This document shows, piece by piece, positions 24,990 to 35,432 of a stretch of DNA of 64,000 nt. Both the position numbers and the translations under genes were made by a program. Source of the DNA: Bacillus sp. Y1 (GTDB lineage Bacteria; Bacillota; Bacilli; Bacillales; Cytobacillaceae); assembly GCF_003586445.1 (NCBI RefSeq), contig NZ_CP030028.1, forward strand, positions 1,564,501 through 1,628,500, written 5' to 3'. The first letter of the stretch is position 1. Every line of letters begins with the position of its first letter. The notes under the pieces were generated by a model. The model saw only the letters and a program-made list of their open reading frames with translations, had not been told where the DNA came from and did not search any database.

Positions 24990-26697
24990 ACTTTTTTAAC
25001 TGGATGATAAGGTTTTCGTCAGGTGTGACGTATACCGTTTGTTGGTTGTCATATATGACGAAACCGGGTTTTGCACCATTTGGTTTCTTTACATGTCTTA
25101 CTTGTGTAAAGTCAACGGGAACGGAGCTTGAGCTTCGTGCTTTACTAAAATAGGAAGCGATATTGGCTGCTTCTAGAATGGTGTTATCACTAGGAGTTTT
25201 GCTTCGAATGACAACATGTGATCCAGGAATATCCTTAGTATGAAGCCATACATCGTCACGACTAGCTACTTTGTTCGTTAAATAATCGTTTTGCTTATTG
25301 TTTTTCCCCACGAGGATGTCTGTTCCGTCGGAGGATACATACTGATCAAGTACTGGCTTTGCTACTACTTGTTTTTTTGATTTATTTTTTTGTCGGTCAC
25401 GAATATATCCTTCTTCAATTAACTCTTGTCGAATTTCCTCAATATCTTTGATAGAGGCGGTCTCCATTTGTTGAATTAATGTCTCAAAATACAGCACTTC
25501 CTCGTTCGCTTTTTCAATTTGTTCTTGAACAATCTTACGTGCTGTTTTTGCTTTTTGATACTTTGTAAAGTATCGCTGCGCATTGTCTGAAGGTGATTTC
25601 TGAGGATCGAGTGGAATGGTAACCATTCCAGCATTCTCATCATAATAATTGATAACCTCGACGGATGTCATTCCTTTTTCAACTGCATAGAGATTGGCCG
25701 TTAATAACTCCCCAAATAATTGATATTCCTCTGCATTTTGTGCCTCTACCAACGTTTTTTGAAGTTTATCGATTTTCTTTTTGTTTTTATCTCGTTCATT
25801 AATAATCAACCGTTCCAGATCATTTCCTTGCTGCTTCACACGGTCTCTTACGGCTTTCCCAAAATAAAAACGGTCGAGCATCCCACTAATATTGGAAAAC
25901 GACTGAACTTCACTTGATGTATGAGTCATCGGGAATAGGTAAAACATTTCTTTTCCGTGGGCATTCATAATCGATGGCTCATTTTGATAGATTCTAATTT
26001 TTTCCATGCGGCTAATAAAAGCTTTGGGCAAGGTATTCCGGTTGGCAATGCCTGCTTCATGGACGATTTCTCTTGCTAATAAAGGAGATAAACCAGCAAA
26101 TTGCTCAACCAGCTGCTTATCTATCTTTCCTGCATTAAAGTCCACTCTCTTTAGCACATCCTCCTCTGTTGCCTCTAGAGGATTATATTTGTTTTGAGCA
26201 GGAGGAAGTTTGTACTCATGACCAGGTAGAATCGCACGATGGCTGTTAAGAGCATAAGAAACATGCTTGATGCTGTCTAAAATCATGTTTCGTGTTTTAT
26301 CAATTAAGATAATATTGCTATGGCGTCCCATAATTTCAATAATTAGTTGTTTACTCGACAGATCTCCGAGTTCGTTTCTTCCCTTCACATCCAAAACAAT
26401 CATTCTTTCAAGTCCCACTTGATGAATATCCTCTAATATGTATCCTTCTAAATGCTTTCTTAATAACATGCAAAACATTGGAGGCTCATTTGGATTTTCA
26501 TAAGACTCTGTGGTTATTTGTGCCCTCGCGTAACTAGGATGAACAGAAAGCAAAAGCTTATGGTTCTTTCCACCGGCACGAATAACAAGCACGATTTCAT
26601 TTTTAAATGGTTGATGAATTTTATTAATACGCCCACCGCGTAAAGCCTCAGAAAGCTCCTTAGCGATAGCGCGTGTAAACATTCCGTCAAATGACAT
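24988..26697 (-). CDS. rqcH: Rqc2 homologue RqcH (NFACT protein, formerly FbpA/YloA)
   Basis: Ribosome-associated quality control factor that binds obstructed 50S-peptidyl-tRNA complexes and directs alanine tailing of stalled chains. Domain order is NFACT-N (about 1-170), helix-hairpin-helix region, long coiled coil (about 280-420) and NFACT-R with DVWLHTKDIPGSHVVIRSK near residue 490. Length 569 residues (B. subtilis ~570). The residue pair at 97-98 is Glu-Arg (VGLERM), where the Asp97-Arg98 pair is described in B. subtilis. It is the only long minus-strand gene in the window, between two plus-strand operons. Older names reflect a proposed fibronectin-binding role. Confidence 0.95.
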   Translation of the reverse strand: MSFDGMFTRAIAKELSEALRGGRINKIHQPFKNEIVLVIRAGGKNHKLLLSVHPSYARAQITTESYENPNEPPMFCMLLRKHLEGYILEDIHQVGLERMIVLDVKGRNELGDLSSKQLIIEIMGRHSNIILIDKTRNMILDSIKHVSYALNSHRAILPGHEYKLPPAQNKYNPLEATEEDVLKRVDFNAGKIDKQLVEQFAGLSPLLAREIVHEAGIANRNTLPKAFISRMEKIRIYQNEPSIMNAHGKEMFYLFPMTHTSSEVQSFSNISGMLDRFYFGKAVRDRVKQQGNDLERLIINERDKNKKKIDKLQKTLVEAQNAEEYQLFGELLTANLYAVEKGMTSVEVINYYDENAGMVTIPLDPQKSPSDNAQRYFTKYQKAKTARKIVQEQIEKANEEVLYFETLIQQMETASIKDIEEIRQELIEEGYIRDRQKNKSKKQVVAKPVLDQYVSSDGTDILVGKNNKQNDYLTNKVASRDDVWLHTKDIPGSHVVIRSKTPSDNTILEAANIASYFSKARSSSSVPVDFTQVRHVKKPNGAKPGFVIYDNQQTVYVTPDENLIIQLKK

Positions 26698-26759
26698 AAG
26701 AGAACATCCTTTACTATAAATTGCATTTCAAAATAGCGGTCGCTTCCACTTTTGTAATA

Positions 26760-26768
26760 ATTATATCA
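26760..26768 (-). promoter_or_regulatory. Candidate extended -10 promoter of rqcH
   Basis: On the minus strand TGATATAAT forms a TGN-extended perfect -10, about 62 bp before the rqcH start. The hexamer 17 bp upstream (TTCAGC) is a weak -35. Position between the divergent rqcH and yloB genes supports it. Confidence 0.45.
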
Positions 26769-26852
26769 TTTTTTTGGACGAGGCTGAATAAGCTTAGTTT
26801 AGAGTGAGTTGGGACAACTCTGTTGAAAATTATAGGAGGAAGGGATTGCCGG

Positions 26853-29531
26853 ATGAAATTCCATGGGATGGAAAAAAAGGAAGTAGAAAAAGCCTTAAAT
26901 ACTGATTACATGGTCGGTTTATCTGAGGCTGATGCAGTAAATCGTATAAAACAACATGGATTCAACGAGCTAGAAGAAGGAGAAAAGCAGTCCGCTTTAA
27001 TCTTATTCTTTAGTCAATTCAAAGACTTCATGGTTCTTGTTTTATTAGCAGCGACGTTAATTTCGGGACTGTTAGGTGAGTATATAGATGCGATTGCTAT
27101 CATCGCGATTGTCATTATCAATGGATTTTTAGGTTTTTTCCAAGAGCGTAAAGCCGAACGTTCTCTTCAGGCCCTAAAGGAGTTATCAGCACCACAAGTA
27201 TATGTCTTAAGAGACGGGAACTGGATCAAAATTGCTTCAAGAGAGGTCGTACCAGGAGACATTTTACGATTTACAAGTGGCGACCGAATCGGGGCAGATG
27301 TGAGATTAATAGAAACCAATAGTTTAGAAATTGAGGAATCAGCACTAACGGGAGAATCGTTACCTGTACAAAAAACAGATAACAAATTGCATGAAGAAAA
27401 CCTTGGCCTTGGTGATATGCAAAACATGGCCTTTATGGGGACGATGATCACGAGGGGAAGCGGTGTTGGAGTTGTCGTTGGAACCGGAATGAAAACAGCG
27501 ATGGGACAAATTGCTGACTTGCTGCAAAATGCGGAAACAATGGAAACACCTCTCCAAAGAAGACTAGAGCAATTAGGGAAAATTTTGATCACAGCAGCCC
27601 TTCTTTTAACTGTATTAGTTGTGATTGCGGGGGTATTTGGCGGGCACGATTTATATACAATGTTTTTAGCTGGGGTATCTTTAGCGGTAGCCGCGATTCC
27701 TGAGGGGCTACCTGCAATTGTAACAGTTGCTTTATCCCTTGGAGTTCAACGAATGATAAAGCAAAAAGCCATCGTTCGTAAGCTTCCTGCTGTTGAAACG
27801 TTAGGTTGTGCTTCTGTTATTTGCTCCGATAAAACAGGAACGATGACACAGAATAAAATGACCGTTACCCATTTATGGAGCGGGGGAGAGGTTTCCCAAG
27901 TTGGTGGAGTTGGTTATGAGCCAAGAGGCGAATTCTATCGGGGAGATCATAAGGTTTCCATAAAAGAAGAGAAAGCACTTCAGCAGATGCTGATGTTTGG
28001 GATGCTCTGTAACCATGCAGAAATCACGCAAAAAGGCAGTGAATATGTTATTGACGGAGACCCTACAGAAGGTGCGCTTCTCGTATCTGCACTAAAAGCA
28101 GGATTTACAAGAGACCAACTTCACAAGCAGTATGAATTAGTAAAAGAATTTCCATTTGACTCAGCCCGGAAAATGATGAGTGTTGTTGTAAAGGATACGA
28201 ACGGAAGACAATTTATTGTTACAAAGGGTGCCCCAGACGTGTTGATTTCAAAAAGTGAATCGATTCTCTGGGAAAATCGTCGACAGTTTATGTCTCGTGA
28301 CATGGAGGAAAAAGTAAAGGATGCCATTGAAGGGTTAGCATCTCAAGCATTACGTACGATCGCGATTGCGTACCGAGAGGTATCACCTGGAACGCTCATC
28401 CTTGATGAAAGAGAAGCAGAGAAGGATCTCACTTTTATCGGGTTACAAGGGATGATTGATCCACCACGACCAGAAGTGAAGCATGCAGTTAAAGAATGTA
28501 AAGAAGCAGGAATTAAGACTGTCATGATCACAGGAGATCATATCATAACAGCGAAGGCGATTGCCAAACAGCTAGGTATTTTATCATCAAAAAGTAAGGT
28601 GCTAGATGGTAATGCACTGAATGAAATGTCTGTAGAAGAACTTGAAGAAGTTGTGGATGATGTTTCAGTATTCGCGCGTGTTTCTCCAGAACATAAGTTA
28701 AAGATTGTAAAAGCATTACAAAGTAGAGGACATATCGTTGCAATGACTGGTGATGGGGTCAATGATGCGCCGGCTATTAAAGCAGCAGATATTGGTGTTG
28801 CAATGGGAATTACCGGTACAGATGTAGCGAAAGAAGCGTCTGCATTAGTTCTTCTCGATGATAATTTTGCAACGATTAAAGCAGCGATTAAAGAAGGAAG
28901 GAATATTTACGAGAACATTCGTAAATTCATTCGATATCTGCTTGCTTCCAATGTTGGAGAAATATTAGTGATGCTGTTTGCAATGTTACTTGCACTCCCA
29001 CTTCCTCTAGTGCCGATTCAAATTCTTTGGGTTAACCTTGTAACGGATGGTTTACCAGCGATGGCGTTAGGTCTTGATCAGCCAGAGGAAAATGTGATGA
29101 AGCGTGGTCCGCGGAGTCCTAAAGAAGGTGTTTTTGCAAGAGGATTAGGGTGGAAGGTCATATCGCGAGGCTTTTTAATTGGAACTTCGACTTTGCTTGC
29201 GTTTATGATTTCGTATAATGAAAATCCTAATGATTTAATCCATGCTCAAACAGTTGCTTTTGCTACTCTTGTTTTAGCTCAACTAATTCATGTTTTCGAT
29301 TGCCGCAGTGAAAAATCAGTTTTTTCAAGAAATCCATTCGGAAACATGTATCTTGTATGGGCGGTTATTTCTTCATTAGCTTTAATGCTAGTAGTTATGT
29401 ACTATCCGCCATTACAACCAATCTTCCATACCGTTCCACTGGCTCTTCGTGATTGGTTATTAGTTATTGGTTTTGCTTCCATCCCAACTTTTTTACTAGC
29501 AGGTTCATTTTTGGCAAGTAAAAATAAATAA
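26853..29531 (+). CDS. yloB: P-type calcium-transporting ATPase YloB
   Basis: SERCA-like P2A ATPase pumping Ca2+ across the cytoplasmic membrane. The phosphorylation motif CSDKTGTMTQNK carries Asp326; TGES, KGAPDVL, MTGDGVNDAPA and the membrane helix motif VAAIPEGLPA are all present. About ten transmembrane segments are seen, four before and six after the large cytoplasmic domain. Length 892 residues. ATG 26853 gives the family N-terminus MKFHGM, with AGGAGG a long 13 bp upstream. In B. subtilis the orthologue is expressed in sporulation. It is divergent from rqcH and ends in a strong terminator. Confidence 0.96.
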   Translation: MKFHGMEKKEVEKALNTDYMVGLSEADAVNRIKQHGFNELEEGEKQSALILFFSQFKDFMVLVLLAATLISGLLGEYIDAIAIIAIVIINGFLGFFQERKAERSLQALKELSAPQVYVLRDGNWIKIASREVVPGDILRFTSGDRIGADVRLIETNSLEIEESALTGESLPVQKTDNKLHEENLGLGDMQNMAFMGTMITRGSGVGVVVGTGMKTAMGQIADLLQNAETMETPLQRRLEQLGKILITAALLLTVLVVIAGVFGGHDLYTMFLAGVSLAVAAIPEGLPAIVTVALSLGVQRMIKQKAIVRKLPAVETLGCASVICSDKTGTMTQNKMTVTHLWSGGEVSQVGGVGYEPRGEFYRGDHKVSIKEEKALQQMLMFGMLCNHAEITQKGSEYVIDGDPTEGALLVSALKAGFTRDQLHKQYELVKEFPFDSARKMMSVVVKDTNGRQFIVTKGAPDVLISKSESILWENRRQFMSRDMEEKVKDAIEGLASQALRTIAIAYREVSPGTLILDEREAEKDLTFIGLQGMIDPPRPEVKHAVKECKEAGIKTVMITGDHIITAKAIAKQLGILSSKSKVLDGNALNEMSVEELEEVVDDVSVFARVSPEHKLKIVKALQSRGHIVAMTGDGVNDAPAIKAADIGVAMGITGTDVAKEASALVLLDDNFATIKAAIKEGRNIYENIRKFIRYLLASNVGEILVMLFAMLLALPLPLVPIQILWVNLVTDGLPAMALGLDQPEENVMKRGPRSPKEGVFARGLGWKVISRGFLIGTSTLLAFMISYNENPNDLIHAQTVAFATLVLAQLIHVFDCRSEKSVFSRNPFGNMYLVWAVISSLALMLVVMYYPPLQPIFHTVPLALRDWLLVIGFASIPTFLLAGSFLASKNK

Positions 29532-29546
29532 AGTATGTTATAATCC

Positions 29547-29580
29547 AAAAGGTGATAGAGAAAGCTCTATTACCTTTTTC
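29547..29580 (+). terminator. Intrinsic terminator after yloB
   Basis: AAAAGGTGATAGAG / CTCTATTACCTTTT, 14 bp with one G-T pair, loop AAAG, then T residues. It separates yloB from yloC. Confidence 0.85.
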
Positions 29581-29609
29581 TATACACAAAAAGTTATGGG
29601 GTGTTGGGT

Positions 29610-30485
29610 TTGGTAAAGAGCATGACAGGCTTTGGTAGGAGCATCCGCAGCAATGAACATATCAAGGTAACTGTTGAGGTTAAAACGGTAAATCACCGAT
29701 TTGCCGAATATCACTTCCGAATACCTAGAAGTCTAACTAACTTCGAGGATAAGCTAAAAAAGAAGCTAAATGAATACATAAAAAGAGGAAGAATTGAGGT
29801 CTTCATTACCATAGAAGGTGAAGAACTGACAAATCGAAAACTCTTAGTCGATTGGAGTCTCTTAGAGGACTATCTTCAGTACATAAAGGAAATTCAGAAA
29901 CGTTTTCAAATTAATGAGAGTCTTTCATTAAAGGATATACTTAATCGTGACGAGATATTTAGTATTGAAGAGCAAGAATCTGGCACCGAGTGTATCGAAG
30001 AGCTTGTGTTAGATGCAAGCATAGAGGCTGCTCAAAATTGTGTGAATATGCGTGAAGCGGAAGGGAAGGCATTGCAACAGGATATTCGCTCACATATTGA
30101 AAAGATACAATCGACTGTCCAAGCACTTAGACAATATGCGCCAACTGTGGTTGAACAATACGCGAATCGGTTAAAAAAGAGAATTCAAGAATATGTAGAC
30201 CTGCAGCTGGATGAAGCGAGAATCGTGACTGAAATTGCCATTTTTGCAGATAAAGCAGATATCAATGAAGAGCTCACAAGACTCGATAGTCATGTAGTGC
30301 AATTTAATACCTTCCTAAATGATCAGGAGCCTGTTGGAAGAAAGCTTGATTTCCTTGTTCAAGAGATGAATAGGGAAACAAATACAATCGGATCAAAGGC
30401 AAATGATGCAAAGATAGCTGCCGAAGTGGTGGAGTTAAAAAGCTTGATCGAAAAGATTAAGGAGCAGATTCAAAATATTGAATAG
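29610..30485 (+). CDS. yloC: YicC/YloC family endoribonuclease
   Basis: Member of the YicC family, proteins recently characterised as endoribonucleases in E. coli and other bacteria. The N-terminal signature SMTGFGRS, VEVKTVNHRF and the C-terminal stretch DKADINEELTRLDSHV ... GRKLDFLVQEMNRETNTIGSK are all kept. Length 291 residues from TTG 29610, chosen because it yields the family start MVKSMTGFG; GTG 29601 and TTG 29604 are in-frame alternatives and the ribosome-binding site (GGGG) is weak. It heads the yloC-remA-gmk-rpoZ cluster. Confidence 0.92.
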   Translation: MVKSMTGFGRSIRSNEHIKVTVEVKTVNHRFAEYHFRIPRSLTNFEDKLKKKLNEYIKRGRIEVFITIEGEELTNRKLLVDWSLLEDYLQYIKEIQKRFQINESLSLKDILNRDEIFSIEEQESGTECIEELVLDASIEAAQNCVNMREAEGKALQQDIRSHIEKIQSTVQALRQYAPTVVEQYANRLKKRIQEYVDLQLDEARIVTEIAIFADKADINEELTRLDSHVVQFNTFLNDQEPVGRKLDFLVQEMNRETNTIGSKANDAKIAAEVVELKSLIEKIKEQIQNIE

Positions 30486-30544
30486 CTCTTGGTTTAGAAA
30501 AGCTTTAGGAAGGTAAAAATAATTCTTATGATTGGAGGACAATC

Positions 30545-31433
<889 letters not shown>

Positions 31434-31437
31434 TCCT

Positions 31438-31650
31438 ATGTTATATCCATCAATTGATTCATTAATGACAAAAATTGACTCAAAGTATTCACTTGTTTCG
31501 GTTGCTGCAAAAAGAGCACGAAAGCTACAACAAGGAGAAAACCTGCACTTAGATAAGTATGTTTCTCATAAGCAGGTTGGAAAAGCATTAGAAGAAATTC
31601 ATGCCGATAAGCTTACTTACCGTATCGTAAAAGACGAATCAGCTGAATAA
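31438..31650 (+). CDS. rpoZ: DNA-directed RNA polymerase omega subunit
   Basis: 70-residue omega subunit, chaperone of the beta' subunit. It has the family stretch [20 protein letters not shown] and AAKRARKL. It starts 4 bp after gmk, with TTGGAGG across the gmk end. The gmk-rpoZ-coaBC order is standard in Firmicutes. A strong terminator follows. Confidence 0.95.
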   Translation: MLYPSIDSLMTKIDSKYSLVSVAAKRARKLQQGENLHLDKYVSHKQVGKALEEIHADKLTYRIVKDESAE

Positions 31651-31658
31651 AGACGGGG

Positions 31659-31687
31659 AACAACCTAAATTTTAGGTTGTTTTTTGT
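31659..31687 (+). terminator. Intrinsic terminator after rpoZ
   Basis: AACAACCTA / TAGGTTGTT stem with a short AT loop, continuing into a run of T residues. It closes yloC-remA-gmk-rpoZ. Confidence 0.85.
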
Positions 31688-31758
31688 TTTAAAGATGCAA
31701 ATGAAGTTATGTTCTTGCATAATGGAAGAAAGATGTTTATCGAACGGAGGTTTTTTCT

Positions 31759-32967
31759 GTGAGAGGAAAGAAGATTTTACTATGTGTTACTGGGGGAATT
31801 GCGGTTTTTAAAGCGGCAGCTTTAACAAGCAAACTCACCCAAGCTGGGCTTGAAGTAAAGGTCATTTTAAGTGAATCGGCTTCAAAATTTGTGACACCCT
31901 TAACCTTTCAGGCGCTTTCAAGAAATGATGTGCATATAGACACGTTTGATGAAAAGAATTCAAAGGTAATTGCCCATATTGATTTGGCTGATTGGGCAGA
32001 TTTAATCGTTGTTGCTCCGGCAACAGCGAATGTCATTGGAAAGCTAGCGAATGGAATCGCTGATAATATGATTACTACGACCTTGCTGGCTGCAACATCA
32101 CCAGTATGGATTGCCCCTGCAATGAACGTTCATATGTATGACCATCCTGCAGTGAGAAAGAATTTAGAAACATTACGAAGCTACGGATATGGGTTTATCG
32201 AGCCTGGAGAGGGTTATTTAGCATGTGGCTATGTTGGGAAAGGTAGAATGGAAGAGCCCGAGACAATTGTTGGGAAAATTGCTGAATTTTTCCAACCTAT
32301 GAATACTCCTTTAAAGAGTAGAAAGGTACTTGTAACAGCAGGTCCAACACGAGAAAAAATAGATCCTGTCCGATATATTACGAATTTTTCGTCCGGAAAA
32401 ATGGGGTATGCCATTGCCGAGCAAGCTAGGAATCTTGGAGCGGAGGTTACTCTCATCACAGGACCTGTTTCCATTGAACCGCCACTGGGAGTTAAGGTTA
32501 TCCATGTGGAAAGTGCGCAAGACATGCTTGATGAGACAATCGCCCAATATGATTCTAGTGATTTAGTTGTAAAAACAGCTGCGGTTGCCGATTATAAGCC
32601 AAAGACGGTTTCTGACCGCAAAATAAAAAAGCAGGAAGGCAATGAAAGCATCGAATTAGAAAGAACCAAGGACATTTTATTTGAGCTTGGAAAAATCAAA
32701 AAGCACCAAGTATTGGTTGGTTTTGCTGCGGAAACCGATCATGTAGAAGAGTACGCGATGAGAAAGCTCGAGAAGAAAAATGCTGATATCATCGTGGCAA
32801 ACAATGTTGCAGAAGAAGGATCTGGATTTGGGACAGATACAAATAAAATAACGATTTACAAGCGAGATGGACATTCTATCTCGTTACCATTAATGACAAA
32901 GCAAGAAGCGGCAAAAACCCTTCTTTTAGAGGCTTTAAAGCTCCTACCAAAAGAGGAAGCTGAATGA
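31759..32967 (+). CDS. coaBC: Bifunctional phosphopantothenoylcysteine decarboxylase / phosphopantothenate-cysteine ligase
   Basis: Two successive steps of coenzyme A synthesis. The N-terminal flavoprotein CoaC domain (1 to about 180) has the catalytic histidine His73 (IAHIDLADWAD) and Cys156 in LACGYVGKGRMEEPE. The C-terminal CoaB domain starts near residue 187 (KVLVTAGPTREKIDPVRYI). Length 402 residues. The start is GTG 31759, 8 bp after CGGAGG. It overlaps priA in ATGA, beginning an eleven-gene co-directional run. Confidence 0.97.
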   Translation: MRGKKILLCVTGGIAVFKAAALTSKLTQAGLEVKVILSESASKFVTPLTFQALSRNDVHIDTFDEKNSKVIAHIDLADWADLIVVAPATANVIGKLANGIADNMITTTLLAATSPVWIAPAMNVHMYDHPAVRKNLETLRSYGYGFIEPGEGYLACGYVGKGRMEEPETIVGKIAEFFQPMNTPLKSRKVLVTAGPTREKIDPVRYITNFSSGKMGYAIAEQARNLGAEVTLITGPVSIEPPLGVKVIHVESAQDMLDETIAQYDSSDLVVKTAAVADYKPKTVSDRKIKKQEGNESIELERTKDILFELGKIKKHQVLVGFAAETDHVEEYAMRKLEKKNADIIVANNVAEEGSGFGTDTNKITIYKRDGHSISLPLMTKQEAAKTLLLEALKLLPKEEAE

Positions 32968-35366
32968 TTGCGAGTGTAATTGTGGATGTCCCAGCTAAGC
33001 AAACCGACAGACCATTTGATTATCGCATTCCTGAGCATCTAGAAGGGGTTATCACCCCAGGAATGAGGGTGGTTGTTCCGTTTGGGCCACGGAAAATTCA
33101 AGGGTTTGTCATTTCCATACAGCCTAGCTCAGAGTTTGAAAAGCTTAGAGATATTATTGCTCCTATGGATATTGTACCGGTATTAAATGAAGAACTTTTA
33201 CAGCTTGGGGATTGGTTATCCGAAGAAACTCTTTGTTATCGAATTTCTGCCTATCAGGTGATGCTACCGGCAGCACTTAAAGCGAAATACGAAAAAAAAG
33301 TCCGCGTGACGACCGATTTGAATCTGTTGCCACAGGTCCTAAAAAAGGTATTTGAGAAAAGTCATATTGTCCCTTTTGATACGATTGAAGAGGATACATG
33401 GAAGGTATTACAAAAAGAAATCGCCAGTGGCCATGTTGAATTTATATATGAAGTAAAGGAACGGGTGAATAAGAAAAAGCGCAAGTATGTTATGCCACAT
33501 GTGAATGAAGAGGAGCTATCCGATTCACTCAAGTTATTATCCATTCAGGCAACGAAGCAAAGGGAAATTATAGAGTTTTTCCTAGCGAACCCAGATCCAG
33601 TCCCTTTACAACATTTGCTGAACCTATTAAACACCTCTTCATCTGCTATAAAGGGTCTTGTTAATAAAGGAATGTTAAGGGAAGAAGAAGTAGAAGTGTA
33701 CCGAGATCCTTACGAGAATCGTGTATTTGAACGGACACAGGCTTTACCGTTAACCCCCGAGCAGACATTAGCTATTACCCCCGTATTACAAACCATTGAA
33801 GAAGATCTTCATAAAGTATTCTTACTTTATGGGGTAACAGGTAGTGGAAAAACGGAAGTATATTTACAATCGATTCAACGAGTGTTAGAGAAAGGAAAGG
33901 AAGCGATCGTTCTCGTCCCAGAAATCGCTTTAACTCCACAAATGGTGAAACGGTTTAAAGGAAGATTTGGAGATGAAGTGGCTGTCATGCACAGCGGACT
34001 TTCTACAGGGGAAAAATACGATGAGTGGCGAAAGATTCAAAGAAAAGAAGTAAAAGTGGTTGTAGGGGCAAGGTCTGCCATTTTTGCTCCCTTTGAAAAC
34101 CTCGGAATTATTATCATTGATGAAGAGCATGAAACAAGTTATAAGCAAGAAGAAAATCCTAGATACCATGCGAGAGACGTAGCGATTCAACGTGCCAAAA
34201 AATATGGTTGTCCGGTTGTACTAGGAAGCGCAACTCCAGCACTCGAATCATTTGCTCGCGCAAAAAAAGGTGTGTATGAGCTTTTAACATTGCCGAGCCG
34301 GATGAATAGTGGTCCGATGCCTCATGTTGAAGTCGTCGATATGAGAGAAGAGCTTCGCGAAGGAAATCGCTCCATGTTTTCAAGGGTATTAATGGAAAAA
34401 TTAAAAGATAGACTCGAAAAGCAGGAGCAAACAGTATTGTTTTTAAACAAACGAGGACATTCCTCCTTTGTGATGTGTAGAGATTGCGGGTATGTTGTTA
34501 ACTGTCCGGATTGTGATATTTCGTTAACTTATCATCGATTTAGCGAGAGTATGAAGTGTCATTATTGCGGCTATGAGTCCCTTGTTCCAACACAATGCCC
34601 AGAATGCCAATCTGAGTATATTCGTTATTTTGGGACAGGCACACAGAAGATTGAAGAAGAACTTGGCAAAGTGTTGCCAGAGGCAAGAGTTATCCGAATG
34701 GATGTGGATACGACTTCAAAAAAAGGGGCGCATGAAAAGCTGTTAACTGATTTTGGTGAAGGAAAAGCAGATATTCTGTTAGGGACGCAAATGATAGCAA
34801 AAGGATTAGATTTTCCTAAGATTACACTCGTAGGAGTTCTTTCAGCTGATACGATGCTGCATATCCCTGATTTCCGTTCATCTGAGAAAACCTTTCAGCT
34901 GCTTACACAGGTAAGTGGAAGAGCCGGAAGACATGAGCTAACAGGGGAAGTAATAGTACAAACCTATACGCCTGAGCATTACAGTATTCAGTTTGCTGCT
35001 CAGCAGGACTATGATTTGTATTATGAAAGGGAAATGCAAATAAGAAAGCTTCACCATTATCCCCCTTTCTACTATATATCCCTGATCACAGTAAGCCATG
35101 AGAATTTGATGAAGGTGGTGTCGGTGACAGAGAAGATTACCGGATATATTCGGAATAGTCTTTCTCCAGAAGCAATTGTTCTAGGGCCTGTTGCCTCACC
35201 AATTCCTCGAATCAAAAATAGATATAGATACCAATGTTTGATAAAATACAAACGTGAGCCACAGTTAGGTCGTGCCATTAAAACTGTACTTGATCAATAT
35301 CAGCATGAATCTGCAACAACCGGGTTAACCATTTCTACAGACGTGAATCCTTATATTCTCATGTAG
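32964..35366 (+). CDS. priA: Primosomal replication restart helicase PriA
   Basis: Superfamily 2 3'-5' helicase that recognises collapsed forks and loads the replicative helicase. An N-terminal fork-binding domain is followed by Walker A GVTGSGKT at 290-297, the DEEH box (IIIDEEHETSYKQEENPRYH), and four cysteine pairs for two zinc ions (CRDCGYVVNCPDC, then CHYCGYES ... CPEC). Later helicase motifs are TQMIAKGLDFP and QVSGRAGR. Length 800 residues. It starts in an ATGA overlap with coaBC. Confidence 0.97.
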   Translation: MIASVIVDVPAKQTDRPFDYRIPEHLEGVITPGMRVVVPFGPRKIQGFVISIQPSSEFEKLRDIIAPMDIVPVLNEELLQLGDWLSEETLCYRISAYQVMLPAALKAKYEKKVRVTTDLNLLPQVLKKVFEKSHIVPFDTIEEDTWKVLQKEIASGHVEFIYEVKERVNKKKRKYVMPHVNEEELSDSLKLLSIQATKQREIIEFFLANPDPVPLQHLLNLLNTSSSAIKGLVNKGMLREEEVEVYRDPYENRVFERTQALPLTPEQTLAITPVLQTIEEDLHKVFLLYGVTGSGKTEVYLQSIQRVLEKGKEAIVLVPEIALTPQMVKRFKGRFGDEVAVMHSGLSTGEKYDEWRKIQRKEVKVVVGARSAIFAPFENLGIIIIDEEHETSYKQEENPRYHARDVAIQRAKKYGCPVVLGSATPALESFARAKKGVYELLTLPSRMNSGPMPHVEVVDMREELREGNRSMFSRVLMEKLKDRLEKQEQTVLFLNKRGHSSFVMCRDCGYVVNCPDCDISLTYHRFSESMKCHYCGYESLVPTQCPECQSEYIRYFGTGTQKIEEELGKVLPEARVIRMDVDTTSKKGAHEKLLTDFGEGKADILLGTQMIAKGLDFPKITLVGVLSADTMLHIPDFRSSEKTFQLLTQVSGRAGRHELTGEVIVQTYTPEHYSIQFAAQQDYDLYYEREMQIRKLHHYPPFYYISLITVSHENLMKVVSVTEKITGYIRNSLSPEAIVLGPVASPIPRIKNRYRYQCLIKYKREPQLGRAIKTVLDQYQHESATTGLTISTDVNPYILM

Positions 35367-35432
35367 TTAGTTATGAAGCGAGTTGTTTTCGTAGAGAATA
35401 GTGATAAATATGAAAAAATCGGAGGAAGTATT

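Noticed and set aside
24908..25153. 81-codon open frame between pyrE and rqcH
   Set aside because: It runs through the bidirectional terminator and is antisense to the conserved C-terminus of rqcH.
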